From the NCBI GenBank assembly GCA_003991915.1, contig RQTK01000348.1, forward strand, positions 275,923 through 339,922: a DNA stretch of 64,000 nucleotides, in the 5' to 3' direction. This DNA is from Elysia chlorotica (taxonomy: Eukaryota > Mollusca > Gastropoda > Plakobranchidae). The number at the start of each line of letters is the position of its first letter. Positions within the stretch are counted from its first letter, which is position 1. The translations under genes were made by a program, and so were the position numbers. Under the pieces are notes generated by a model that did no database searches, was not told the origin of the DNA, and saw nothing but the letters and a program-made list of their open reading frames with translations. This document shows positions 32,360 to 44,121 of the stretch, piece after piece.

Positions 32360-33436
32360 GTTCCTTGGTAGGTCCAAGCCTTGCCTTATTCCCTGTATCT
32401 GTACCGTATCAGCCAACGTTGAAGTCGAGTAGACCGAATACAAAGACAGAGATAGTAGCTTCAATTTTTAATGATAATATTATAGCATCCTCAAGTGTGG
32501 TAACAAAATAATGTTTTATTTCTTTTATCGACGAAATGGTAGGCCCTAGCCTTGCCTGACTCCATGTATCTGTACCGTATCAGCCAATGTTGAAGTTGAG
32601 TAGACTGAATACAAAGACAGAGATAGTAGCTTCAATTTTTAATGATATAGCATCCTTAAGTCTGGTAACAAAATAATGTTTTATTTCTCTTATCGACGAA
32701 ATGGCAAGTCCCAGTCTTGCCTGACTCCATGTATCTGTACCGTATCAGCCAATGTTGAAGTTGAGTAGACTGAATACAAAGACAGAGATAATAGCTTCAA
32801 TTTTTAATGATATAGCATCCTTTAAGTCTGGTAACAAAATAATGTTTTATTTCTCTGATCGACGAAATGGCAAGTCCTAGCCTTGTCTGACTCCCTGTAT
32901 CTGTACCGTATCAGCCAATGTTGAAGTTGTATAGACTGAATACAAAGACAGAGGTAGTAGCTTCAATTTTTAATGATATAGCATCTTCAAGTCTGGTAAC
33001 AAAATAATGTTTTATTTCTCTTATCGACGAAATGGCAAGTCCTAGCCTTGCCTGACTCCATGTATCTGTACCGTATCAGCCAATGTTGAAGTTGTATAGA
33101 CTGAATACAAAGACAGAGATAGTAGCTTCAATTTTTAATTATATCATGCCATAACAAAATAATGTTTTATTTCTCTGATCGACGAAATGGTAGGTCGTAG
33201 CCTTGCCTGACTCCATGTCTCTGTACCGTATCAGCCAATGTTGAAGTTGTATAGACTCAATACAAAGACAGAGATAGTTTATTAGTAGCTTCAATTTTTA
33301 ATGATATAGCATCCTTAAATCTGATAACAAACTGATGTTTTATTTCTCTTATTGACGAAATGCCAAGTCCTAGCCTTGCCTGACTCCATGTATCTGTACC
33401 GTATCAGCCAATGTTGAAGTTGTATAGACTGAATAT

Positions 33437-33440
<4 letters not shown>
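32360..33440 (+). repeat. ~165-bp array with seven degraded copies of the last exon's start
   Basis: Units contain gtcctagccttgcctgactc, catgtatctgtaccgtatca and gccaatgttgaag, plus taacaaaataatgttttatt. The first part aligns with exon O (gttctagcccagctcgactc, ccagtatctgtactgcacca). Copies at about 32371, 32542, 32707, 32876, 33039, 33195 and 33367. Confidence 0.88.
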
Positions 33441-33519
<79 letters not shown>

Positions 33520-33530
33520 TATCATCACCA
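33434..33530. repeat. (ATC)n microsatellite
   Basis: About 30 ATC units between the pseudo-exon array and the last exon. Confidence 0.95.
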
Positions 33531-33559
33531 TTAATTTCTTGATCTCTATGAACGTACAG

Positions 33560-33703
33560 GTTCTAGCCCAGCTCGACTCCCAGTATCTGTACTGCACCAG
33601 CGGAAAGCTGGAGGGTCTGGTCGACCTCAGCGAGGTCAGGCCGATGACAGAGGAGGAAGTCTTCCAGGCGACAAACACGGGGACTTCTCCTCTCTACCAC
33701 TGA
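33560..33703 (+). CDS. RUSC: RUSC-like gene, last exon O: second half of SH3 domain and stop
   Basis: Acceptor gaacgtacag and stop TGA at 33701-33703. It encodes VLAQLDSQYLYCTSGKLEGL then VDLSEVRPMTEEEVFQATNT and a short tail ending SPLYH. YLYCTSGKLEGLVDLSEV fits SH3 strands c-e (W/Y-x-x-C-x-x-G...GLVPLAYV in RUSC2). The protein ends soon after the SH3 domain, as in vertebrate RUSC. The first ~55 nt have seven degraded copies in the intron just upstream. Confidence 0.9.
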   Translation, partial: VLAQLDSQYLYCTSGKLEGLVDLSEVRPMTEEEVFQATNTGTSPLYH

Positions 33704-33842
33704 GGGCCCTCGTAGAACCCTGGACGCTCGAGCACCGAGTCAAACAGTTGAAACATATACGCACCTCAAGATTTCTGAAAGGACAGGACGGCATGGATTG
33801 TGAAAATGTTGTGGGTTTTTTTTCGTTCAATTTAATTAATTT

Positions 33843-33848
33843 AATAAA
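33843..33848 (+). promoter_or_regulatory. Candidate polyadenylation signal AATAAA, RUSC-like gene
   Basis: First AATAAA after the RUSC stop, 140 bp downstream in an AT-rich stretch. A second AATAAA lies at 34273-34278. Which one is used cannot be told from sequence. Confidence 0.4.
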
Positions 33849-34440
33849 TTGATTAATAATTTTATTTCATATTTTATACTTTCTGAGGATCTACAATAGC
33901 CAGCTGGACTGTGATATATCGATAAAAACTGAAGGAGTATAGAATTATAATGATGTGGAAGTTAAAAGTTTGCCTTTTATCTTATTTTTTTTTAAATTTT
34001 TTTTCTTGTATAATATTTTTGTGTGTGTTTACTGTGATGAAAACTAAAATTATTTTGCTAAAAAAATAAGAAATACCCCCTAAGTTGCCTTTTTTGGAGC
34101 GCAGTTTCAAAACACTATTTTGTTGCTGCACTTTTATAGATTTATTTTCAAAGTATTATATTCACAACCTAGAGCAGTGCATAAGTTTGTTAAGAGATGC
34201 CATATGTGGTACTTATGGTACTTAAAGTATATTTGATCACCTGCTGGAATATTAAGTAGACCAGAATACGTGAATAAAGAGGTTCATCTTCAGCGGAGGA
34301 AAGTGAGTGAGCCCTCGTGCTAGTCCCCCAATGTTAGGTGCTCTATAATCCAGTATCACGCCCGCTCAGTAAAGAGGCCAAAAAACACAGACATCTAGTC
34401 AAGACACTCGTCATCTTTCTCACCAGATTCTCTCGAGAAA

Positions 34441-34562
34441 GGGGGGCGCGGTGGTCCAGGGGTAGAACATCGGCTTCCGACGCAAAAGGTCCCGAGTTCG
34501 AATCCTGGCTGTTGCAATCCCTACTGGTTGGGTCGATAAAACCCAACCAACCAACCAACCAA
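34441..34562 (+). mobile_element. Short SINE lacking the body, with 12-bp target duplication
   Basis: An intact tRNA head is followed by ccctactggttgggtcgata, then directly the (AACC)n tail. tctctcgagaaa flanks it on both sides (34429-34440, 34563-34574), so the short form itself was inserted. Confidence 0.85.
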
Positions 34563-34574
34563 TCTCTCGAGAAA

Positions 34575-35291
34575 AGAAAAAAACAAACAAAAACGCCTCT
34601 GAGCTATTCACTAGAAGTGGTCAAGTCATATATTGTGTATATAGAATCTACAAAAAAAATATCTTTGTTTTATGCTTTTTCAATGTGGATTTGATATCTT
34701 TAGGCCGTGGATGATACATCTGGCTTGTATTTTTCCTCAGCTATACATAATTCGTAATTTACATTTCAATCTCATTGACTCATCGAGTTCTGTGACCACA
34801 TCATCAATATTTCTTGGTATTCCTAGTCATTGGAGTCCTATTGGAGATTTAGTGGAAGATCAAAACTGTAATGATAATTTATTTTACAAAATTATGTTAA
34901 TTGTACTTGTAAAAATTTTTTACACTATTAATGTGATGTGACATGTGACATTTTATACATTATGCTTTGTATTTAACATACCCCGAAAGCATTAATTTAG
35001 ACAAGAACAAAGAAAAGGGCTGTGATTTTTATTTTTCCCCTGGAGTTTTACCAAAATTGAAGATTGCCTCTCCTGCGTTTATCTTCAGTCTGTTTTTGTC
35101 TTGTTTTGTTACCCGATTGTACGAGGTCTCTCTTCTAGTCAACAATCAAGGTGTGTTCTAAGAGGCAATAGTTGGACCTAAACCTAATATATTTCTTTTT
35201 CAAGTACAGGAATGAAAATCCTAGATCCAACATTTTACATACCCACGACTGAGCAAAGCAAAGAAACGGATTTTGTTGAACCCTATGCAAA
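34575..35291. other. Flank between RUSC 3' end and the retroelement; nothing recognised
   Basis: AT-rich, with no ORF of recognisable type. Confidence 0.6.
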
Positions 35292-35318
35292 TCAGCACAT
35301 GATGAGACACTGGGAGTA
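35292..35318 (+). repeat. 27-bp direct repeat, left copy
   Basis: Contains agcacatgatgagacactgg. The identical 27 bp lie at 38339-38365, bracketing the retroelement-MULE composite. Confidence 0.9.
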
Positions 35319-35319
35319 G

Positions 35320-37300
35320 CGGTAATGTATACGCAGGGGTCAAGCGGTAGTTTCAAAAACAACAGTCGCTATCAACGCGAACGTAAAGAATTAAGCAAGG
35401 GTTCACAACCTGATCAACATACCTCAAATCAATTTCGCGGTCAAGCGAATCGTCGATGTGATCGTTGTGGTGGACCTCATTCGTCTACTGCGTGTAAGTT
35501 TGCTAAGGCACAATGTTACAAGTGTAGGAAAACCGGTCATATTGCCAAAGTTTGCCGATCAGCTTCGAAAACAACCACAAAGAATCACTTTGTACAAGAA
35601 AACGAAGAAACAAAACTGTCGCTGTTTGCTCTCAAGCCATCAAATGACGCTTTCAACGTAGATCTATTGATTAACAACACGCATATGACTTTCCAAATTG
35701 ACACGGGTGCGTCGTTGTCTGTAATTAGTTCGGCCGATTTTAAAAAGGACATAAACACTCCGTTAAAGCCAACTACTAAGACACTATCTACCTACACAGG
35801 AGAGAGGGTAAACATCGCTGGTGAAGCGACAGTAAACGTTAAACATAAAGATCAGAATCTGTTGCTACCAATTCTTGTGATTGAAGGAGAGGGTCCGCCT
35901 CTTATTGGAAGAGACTGGCTAAAAAGATTTAAGTTAGATTGGAATAGAGTATTTTCATTAACGGATAGTTCTACTTCCTTAAGGAATATATTGAAGAACC
36001 ACGAGGAAGTATTCGGGACAGACCCTGGTCTGTTAAAGGACTGTGAAGTTACTTTACATATTCAAAAAGACGCTATACCGAAATTTTGTAAAGCCAGACA
36101 CCCGCCATATGCGCTTAGATCAGCAATAGAGGATGAATTAGAACGACTTAAAAACGCCGATATCATCGAGAAAGTCGAATTTTCAGATTGGGCGACACCA
36201 ATTGTGCCAGTTCTAAAAAAAGACAAATCCGTCCGCATCTGTGGAGATTACAAAACTACGGTTAATAGAGTCATCCACCAAGATCAGCATCCTATACCAC
36301 TGATTGATGAGCTTGCACACAAGCTGGCCGGCGGCGTAAAGTTTTCAAAGTTAGACTTCAGCAATGCGTACACACAGCTTAATTTGAACGCCGAATCGCG
36401 CAAATTGACAACAATCAATACCCACAAAGGGTTGTTCAGGTACAAACGCCTTTGTTTTGGATTTTCGTCTTGTCCAAGCATTTTTCAGCGTGTCATGGAG
36501 GGCATATTTCTACAAATTCCTAACTGCGTTATCTACTTTGACGACTTGTATATCACTGGGTGTGATGACAGAACTCATCTCCAGACATTAAACACTGTGC
36601 TTGAGTTGTGTAAAGACAGGGGTTTACGCATTCGGCGTGAAAAATGTGAATTCCTTCAAGACGAAGTTAACTTCCTTGGTTACCGTCTCAACCGAGATGG
36701 ACTTCAACCACAACCTGAGAAGCTACGGGCTATTAGAGATGCACCAAGACCAACTAACGTAAACGAGCTCCGCGCTTATCTGGGTTTGGTAAACTACTAC
36801 TGCAAGTTCATTCACAACGCTTCATCGTTACTAGCTCCACTATACGACCTGCTTCACAAAGGTGTTAAATGGCACTGGGGCAGAGAACAACAACGAGCGT
36901 TTGACACATCTAAAACATCGCTCTCGTCCGATAAGCTCTTAGTTCATTTCGATCCTAACAAACAGCTTATTCTTACATGCGATGCGTCTCCGCGGGGTGT
37001 GGGAGCGATTCTCTCACATCGAGATCAACAAGGTGAGCGTCCTATCGCTTATGCATCACGGTCACTCAACGCTGCTGAGCAAAATTACGCTCAAATTGAC
37101 CGAGAAGCCCTGTCGCTTATCTTCGGGGTAACAAAATTCAGAAAATACATCATTGGTCATCAAATTGAGCTTTACACCGATCACAAACCGCTACTTGGTT
37201 TATTTGGAGAGCACAAAGCTTTCCCTGAAAACGCTTCCGCACGTGTACAACGCTGGGCGCTTATTCTGTCAGGGTATTCATATCGTCTAGCATATGACTG
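35320..37300 (+). mobile_element. Broken Ty3/gypsy-type LTR retroelement fragment
   Basis: A fossil fragment with the end of gag (two CCHC knuckles), an aspartic protease, reverse transcriptase and RNase H, in the order of Ty3/gypsy elements and most like the Mag/K02A2.6 group. It is a partial copy: other element parts and a pair of LTRs were not seen. What remains still reads as one long frame, so it is probably fairly young. On its right it abuts a MULE fragment of opposite orientation at about 37300. Confidence 0.88.
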
Positions 37301-38191
37301 TTTGATCGTCAACCAGTTTTTATTAATGTAAGTCTTAAAATTAAGTGGGAGGGCTTGCAAACACGAAAAGAAGGTTTCCTCTGAGTCAGAGTACAACATT
37401 TTCATGAGTAAGCTGTGAGCCTCAGTCTTTTCCGAACGGTTACAGTACTTATTTGTTGCATCTTTGAAGGTTGAGGCCACATGAAACCTGCAGAGTAAAA
37501 TTTTCACACCCGGCATAACTTGCTTAATGGCAGCGATTTCAGCGGCATCTTTATCCACAACAAAAGTGTCCACTTCAACGTTGTTTTTTGAGACAAATTG
37601 TTCAAGCAGATGAGCAAGAGTTACTTTTGTCTCATCACGCACAATTGCATAAGCCGCAACATGACCTTTTAAATCCCCATCCACACACATGAATACATAC
37701 ACAGGGTATCCTAGATTATTGATGCAATAGGTTCCATCCATAAAAATTACTGATGGGTAGCTTTGTAGAAAGCGTCTCATATTTGAAGTTTGAAAAAAAA
37801 TGAGATCGACGGTTGAGTTTTCAGCAATAAGGATGGAGAAATGAGACCCTGCATCAGCCTGTGTCATCTTCTGCAAAACCGCCCACGTATCAGCCTCAAC
37901 ACTTTGTTGATTTTGCTTAACTCTGCTGGCAATGTTGTGGATATCGACTCGCTTAAAGGCCTTGCCACTGGTTTGAGACATGTGGTCTTGAATTTTAGAG
38001 GCAGGAACACCAAGTTGCACAAGCTTTGCTACCTCGTCTCTTTCTTCCACAGATGGTATCCGGTCATCACTGTAGTGGCATACTGGAGGAAAATCAATAA
38101 TTTTATTTATAAAGACACCATAAATCATCAGCTTACTTGTGAATGATAGAGCATGTATGTCATTCAGAATATGTAAATTTAAATTACACAT
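37301..38191 (-). mobile_element. MULE-type DNA transposase fragment (ZSWIM-like)
   Basis: The reverse-strand frame encodes about 297 transposon residues. They include a helix-turn-helix-like N-terminus (RIPSVEERDEVAKLVQLGVP), then the MULE core FMDGTYCINNLGYPVYVFMC, the strand VDTFVVDKDAAEIAAIK and ILLCRFHVASTF. These fit the D...D part of the MULE DDE fold, as in ZSWIM1/3-like genes. The C-terminal SWIM finger is missing because the copy ends at the retroelement junction (about 37300). After INKNWLTIKQ the frame runs into retroelement antisense. It could be transposon or a host-gene copy; I favour a dead transposon. Confidence 0.75.
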
Positions 38192-38338
38192 TAATTATAA
38201 GACAATAGCTAATTGTAACAGAATGAATTCCCTGTCATAGAATACTCTGATTCCCTAATGACTCCAAAAGAATCAAACATAAACTACAGTAAATATATAT
38301 CATAAATATGTTCTAAAGAAAGCTTTCTATAGTTTTTG

Positions 38339-38365
38339 TCAGCACATGATGAGACACTGGGAGTA
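38339..38365 (+). repeat. 27-bp direct repeat, right copy
   Basis: Same 27 bp as at 35292-35318. Confidence 0.9.
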
Positions 38366-38526
38366 ACATGTCTAACCCCACTAAATTGTTTTGATTCGGG
38401 AGTCCCCTATGGGTACAGGTTGTTTCAAGCTTGTGTTACATTATTATACATTCTGCCTTTAAATGTATGCCAAAAAATACTGGATAAAACTAGAACGACA
38501 TTCTGCTTGAGAAATCAACTTCTATG

Positions 38527-38682
38527 TACAGTGGAATTGGCGTGAGATAAACTATAGTTTTACATTAAATTTTTCCAACGCACCATTTCCCTTCTCTATC
38601 TTTACAGTCTGTGTTTAATGTAAAGATAATATAAACTTTTAGGCTGTTCCCAGCAGGTTTATTTGAAACGAGTTCCACTGTA
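38527..38682. mobile_element. 156-bp MITE, copy 1
   Basis: It begins TACAGTGGAATTGGCGTGAG and ends GAGTTCCACTGTA; the ends are imperfect inverted repeats (TACAGTGGAAyTCG) bounded by TA. This suggests a mariner/pogo-type non-autonomous element. It carries no coding capacity. Confidence 0.75.
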
Positions 38683-38703
38683 TTCTGAGAAGGTATTTCT
38701 ATG

Positions 38704-38859
38704 TACAGTGGAATTCGCGTAAGATAAACTATAGTTTTACATTAACTTTTTCCAACGCACCATTTCCCTTTTCTATCTTTACAGTCTGTGTTTGATGTAA
38801 AGATAATATAAACTTTCAGGCTGTTCCCAGCAGGTTTATTTGAAGCGAGTTCCACTGTA
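38704..38859. mobile_element. 156-bp MITE, copy 2
   Basis: Exactly the same length and nearly the same sequence as the copy 21 bp to the left, same orientation. A diverged relative with similar ends may span about 50158-50660. Confidence 0.75.
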
Positions 38860-39612
38860 TTCTATGTACAGACTGTGGGGGCCAAACGATCGATTCTACA
38901 CAACGGCACTATCGAGAAAGAAATGCTCAATTTTGATTTTCAAATTTATGTTAGGTGACTAAGGGCGGGTGTCTTTCATAAAGCAGTACTATCTAACTTT
39001 CCACCAATTTCTCAATGACTATCTAACTTTCCACCAATTTCTCATTGGGCTTAAACTTTTGGCCCTTTTTTGTGTGTCAAGGTAAAGAAACTACCTGATA
39101 CTTTTTTTCCAAGATTTTGATGAGAATTTTCCTTTTTTTTTAACATTCACTCTACTTCGTGTATAATGTGAAGATTAGTTCTATTGCATTAATTTTCAAA
39201 ACTAAAAACTATAAAAATTGTTATTATCACCAACTCTGGATGCCAGGATGTAAAAACCACTGCTTTACTTGGGAACAGTCTGTCCTATTTGTGATTTGCC
39301 ACTATCAGCATCTCGTTTTATGCTTGAAGCTTTTAATGTGTGGGTTATAGACTTATCTGTTATATGCTTAAAGCTTTTATTGTTTGAACCATGAATAATA
39401 CTATTGGGTGATCTGTTTTGCTTCTTTTTTGTGTGTGCAAATTGCTTGTAAACTATTTCTGCGAGCTCTGAACGATGATGGGTAGCATGAAAGAAAGTCA
39501 ATGGTACATCTGCTTGTAGTCAACTGCCTAGAACTCTTCTCAAGTGGAACTAAATCTGTTTTTAAAAGATTGTGCAGCGGCGATTAATTTTAAAAATCCC
39601 TTTGGCATTAGT

Positions 39613-40430
39613 TTAACTTAAATCCCTCTCTGTCACCTGCTTGCATGTCATTCTGGGTCTCCCTTTTCCACGACTTCCTGTTACTTGCATGTCCAATGCT
39701 GTCTTGATAGCTCCGCTTGACCGTTCCACGTGGCCATACCACCGGAGTCTTCTCTCCTTCAGAATGAGGTTCAGGTCCTCAAGGCCAAGAAGCGTCAATA
39801 GCTCATTTGACCTAGTGGTGGCCACATCTTCTGGCTTCACATTGCAGATCTGTCTTATCATTGCCCTGTCGTTTCTCTGCAGGCGTTGAAGGTTTGGCTT
39901 GGTCAAGGGCCATGTCTCGCTAGCATGGAGCATTGCACTCCGCACACAAGTGCTGTACACATGACCCCGCGTCTTGTATGAGAGGTGGCGAGACAAAAGA
40001 ACTGGTAGTAGTTCTTTAAACTTCTTCCAAGCTGTCTTCACACGTGTTGTGGTTGCAAGGTCACAGCCACCAGCTGCCGAGAGCATATCTCCCAGGTAGC
40101 AGAAAGAAGCTACGACATCCAGCTTGTCGGATCCCACCTGGACTTCACTCTGTGGTCTGCCATCGATTGGTCTCGCAGTTCCCTGGCATCGACTGCACTG
40201 GAAATCTGAGTCCTTCGTCAGGCGTTTCAGCCCGCTGCATTTCTTGTGTACCCACTTCTTCAAGTTCTTGCAGCCTTTGCAGAAAATGCTGTTGCTACCT
40301 ACACCAGTGCAGCAGACAGCACAGGGGAACTCGCCTGAGTTCTGGAGAAGATCCAGGTTATTACCGCAGATCATGATCTTGGTCTTCCTTGCATTCACTC
40401 TCAGACCCTTTTTGTACTAAAACTGTTTTT
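39613..40430 (-). mobile_element. LINE fragment: C-terminal end of non-LTR reverse transcriptase
   Basis: The reverse-strand frame reads LRVNARKTKIMICGNNLDLL, a Cys-rich PHD-like insert (FPCAVCCTGVGSNSIFCKGC then KKWVHKKCSG), and then the familiar LINE C-terminus VASFCYLGDMLSAAGGCDLA, HASETWPLTKPNLQRLQRND and ERRLRWYGHVERSSGAIKTA. The fragment is uninterrupted for about 261 codons; the endonuclease and the RT catalytic core are absent, i.e. a 5'-truncated copy. The Cys-rich insert is known from LINEs of molluscs and cnidarians (from memory). Confidence 0.85.
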
Positions 40431-42797
40431 TAAAGTTGACTATGTAAAGGATTAGTTATTCACAACTTTATTGTGCAGCAGCGATTAGTTTTAAAAAGCC
40501 CTATGGCTTATTAGTTTAACTTATTGAAAATCAGTATGTGGAATTGTTTTCCTGCTTATTTTGCTATGTAATTTTACTAAATAATGTGATGGGTGTTACA
40601 CAAAATATGTTTGATTTTTTTTTTTTGTCTGTTAAATTAAATAGACAGAGGAAAGCCTTTATTGAATGTTAGTGAATATGTGACATTCACAGACTATTAC
40701 ATCTCTTTTTTTGGTGTCAAGACTTAATGATCTGAATGAGTTCTTTCGACTTTGGTCATTGTTGATATGTCTAAAAACAGGAAAGTGCAATAAATGAATT
40801 GATGGCTTTTATTTTTATTTTCATGCGAGAGAAATGGAATCCAAAGCCATACTTTTCAACTACGTGAATTTTATTTTTCATGAAAGAATCAGATAATCTG
40901 TAAATTTTCTTCTTGTTTTTTAATGTCTGCATTTAATTTTGAAGGAATTTATTTGCAAAAATTGCATTATGTGCCAGCCTTTTTTGTGCATCTCCTTTGC
41001 AATCTCTTATACATAATATTTTATACTTATTTTAGGCATCAGAGCAAAAACTATGCCCTAGTCATCAAAATTTGGTGCTGTAACACTCCATGAATTTGAG
41101 AAAATGAAAACAAAAAAAGTTTTTTTAAAAATATTTTTACACACACACAAACATGATCTGCTTTAAGTTTAAAATATAACATTGTATGTTACTATCAAAT
41201 TTGATTTTGCAATTACATCAAAATTAACTTTCCCCCACTTTTATGTTAGCCGAGTGATGAAATTATGCAAAACTAGAGAATTTTTTATGTTGTGCTTCTT
41301 GCCTTTGTTTTTTTTTGGTTATCAATTATAACAGAACTTTGATCTGAGCAAGCATTTCTAAGGCTTATTATTTGCTGTTAAAAATTGTGGGTTAATTTAA
41401 ATGTGATAAGAGTGTTTGCTATTCCAGTAGTTATACACAGCTGAAAGGTTTGGGATAAATGATAACAAAGAGAAGAAAGACGAAGAGAAAGAGAGAGCGA
41501 GGGAGATTGGGGAAGACAGTGAGAATAGTAGTGCGTTTGTGTGAGTACTTGTGTATGTTTTTATCTGCTTGAGCCAGTTTAAATCTCAGCATTTTTTTTT
41601 TTAATCACGGATCTTGAAATCCAGCACTGATATAATGGTGCTTCCTTTGTGAATTAATTCAAAGTTGTTTTTATTTAATGTTGATTTTGTCTGTGACATT
41701 TTTTTTATCCTTTAAAAAATAAATTTAATTTGTGTCATTTTTTCTGCCTAATTATATTACATCGTTGTTTTAATTATCTGTGGTTAAACTTTGCTTTCCT
41801 TTTTCTCTTCCTGTATAGCACGTTTTAAAATCTCAGAATTTTTTTTTTACCGTAAGTTTATTTTGATAATTTTACTTTCTTTTCCTTCCATATTGTTGTA
41901 AATTATGCCTCCTAAACATTGTCATGCAGTTTATGCTATAGATTCGAGCAGTGTCTACACTTTCTATAGGTATGATGAGGTCACATCCTAGAAGGAAGAA
42001 AACAAGATGCCCTAAAATCCACCACTTTCTTAAATAACATTGTTTCCTCAGGTTCAAAAAAAAAATTTTTTTTTTAAACATGAGCTATCCTTTTGCTTAA
42101 TTTTAGAGTCGTGGTAAAGATTGAATGAAGTCTTTGTATCTCCTCTCTCCTAAAATTTCATAAAATTGACTCCACCTTCTCCTAAAATTGCATAAAATTG
42201 ACTCCAGTAAACACCTCGTTCTACATAGCTTAAATTGTTTCTTCACGTTTGTTCGTGAATAATTTCCAAGAATCTGATTATTTTTACTTATTGTAATGTA
42301 ATTTGTACTAACGATGTCATAAACAGTTCACCTGTAAAATAGCTGCAATGTGTATAGTATGTGATGAAGGTTTGAAGGCGTGACTGGTTCCTGAGTATTT
42401 ATTGGGTTTGCTTTATCTGCCTGTCTTGATCTTCTGTGAGATACTGGTATTCAAAGTTTTTCTCTTTTGATGTTCAAAGATATAAATTATATCGACGCAG
42501 ATATAACAAAATTTTAGGGCAATATTACACATATATAATTGTAATGTTGATTGTGACAATCAATTGTAGAGTTAATAAGCTAGTGAAGTCTGAACTCACT
42601 GTGGTGGGAAAATAGATTGTGTTTGTCAGCCAAGTATGTGGGGAGAGCAGATAGAGAGATATGTGTGATCTATATTGGGGCAAATTATACAATACATTAT
42701 ACTACATTGGAGCAGGGGTAACTCGATTAGTTAAAAGTTATCGCTCTTGAGTGAACTTAACTTGAGAGGTATATAGTTAAATTCCCAGCTAGCGCCC
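40431..42797. other. AT-rich gene-poor stretch
   Basis: No coding, RNA or array feature recognised. It could be distal 3' UTR or intergenic. Confidence 0.6.
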
Positions 42798-42807
42798 CCT
42801 CGTCTAC

Positions 42808-42910
42808 GTATAGTATTCTTTGGGAGACCTAGGGGGACGTAAGGGCCAATAAGATATTACACATTCTTTGGGAGACCTAGGGGGACGTAAGGGCCAATAA
42901 GATATTACAT
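42808..42910 (+). repeat. ~52-bp tandem duplication
   Basis: attctttgggagacctaggg and gacgtaagggccaataagat appear twice. Confidence 0.9.
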
Positions 42911-44121
42911 CACACCATGTATTATGTAGAGATCCGTGCTGCTGGCTTCAAGTAAATGGTTAGTTTCCTTTTCGTTCTTGTTTTAATGTTTTTTCGCCCT
43001 TGAAATTAACATACGCTGTTTCCAATCTGAGCTTTGCAGTCTCTGCGTTTATTATTTATTATTTCTACTGGAAAGGATACTCCGCGTAGTCTGTGTTCTA
43101 TCAGTCTAGGTTAATGTTCTAGTGATTTTCGTATCAAGTTTTCTGCCTCGTTGCTTTTCTGCTTTATTTTGGATAGGTATGAAACATTTGCCGTGTTTTA
43201 AACAACTGTGAGAAGAGAAATACATGATCATGGTAGCACAGTGACAATATTATTTAAAAAAAAAACAATCATCTGGAAGATTTGCATTTTATATTACGTT
43301 CCTCGACATGATCTCCTTCTCATCCTTAAGCTGAGATCTGATGGCTCAAGTTTCGACAAGCCCAACGTAATTATCATAGTATTTCGAATGATGAGGGCTT
43401 TGGGGCCACATTGATCTCAGCGGCTATAATCTGATAATCCCAGATGTAGAATGCCACAAATTAAACATTTACAATTGCCAAAGGAAGATCAGGGAATAGA
43501 ATTAGAATATAGTTGAGCTAGAGTTTGAAAGTAGTTTCTATAACATTTACCAAAGAGAAAAATTTTTTTTTTGACATAATATGCTTTCAGTATAAATGTT
43601 ACATTACTGTTGTGAATTGAAACTTTGTCTTAATTTTTTTAATAATGAAATTTCAGAGAAGCAGCAACTAGAACATAACAAGCCTGACAAATTTAACTAA
43701 GCTCTATGACTTTTTTCATGAAACTCTCGATAGTCTAGAGTGGAAATGACAATCATAATACATTGTATATGCTCTCTAAAATATCTAATCTAACAAAATA
43801 TAGGGTGAAACTTTCTATCCTGTGCTCTCTCTAGATACTTGTGTATTGCTCTCTCTAGATACTTGTGTATCAAGTCTAAACACATGAGGAGTGTGCCAGT
43901 GTTATCTATCATAGTTATTTTCTCTCTACATAACGTATCTGTGTTACCAAAACTGAGTGCTGCGTGCACTGCAGTCTTTACATACGTGCAAGAGTTATAT
44001 GTGAGTTTGGAGTGTTGCTGTAAAAAATTTTCTCTTGTATATGTCTCAGAATATCTAGAATATCTAAAATTATCTTGCTCTAGGCTGTCTCTCTATTATG
44101 ATATTATAATTCATGCCCGCT

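Noticed and set aside
37181-37300. C-terminal end of the MULE frame (SYARRYEYPDRISAQR)
   Set aside because: This part is antisense of the neighbouring retroelement fragment, not transposase.
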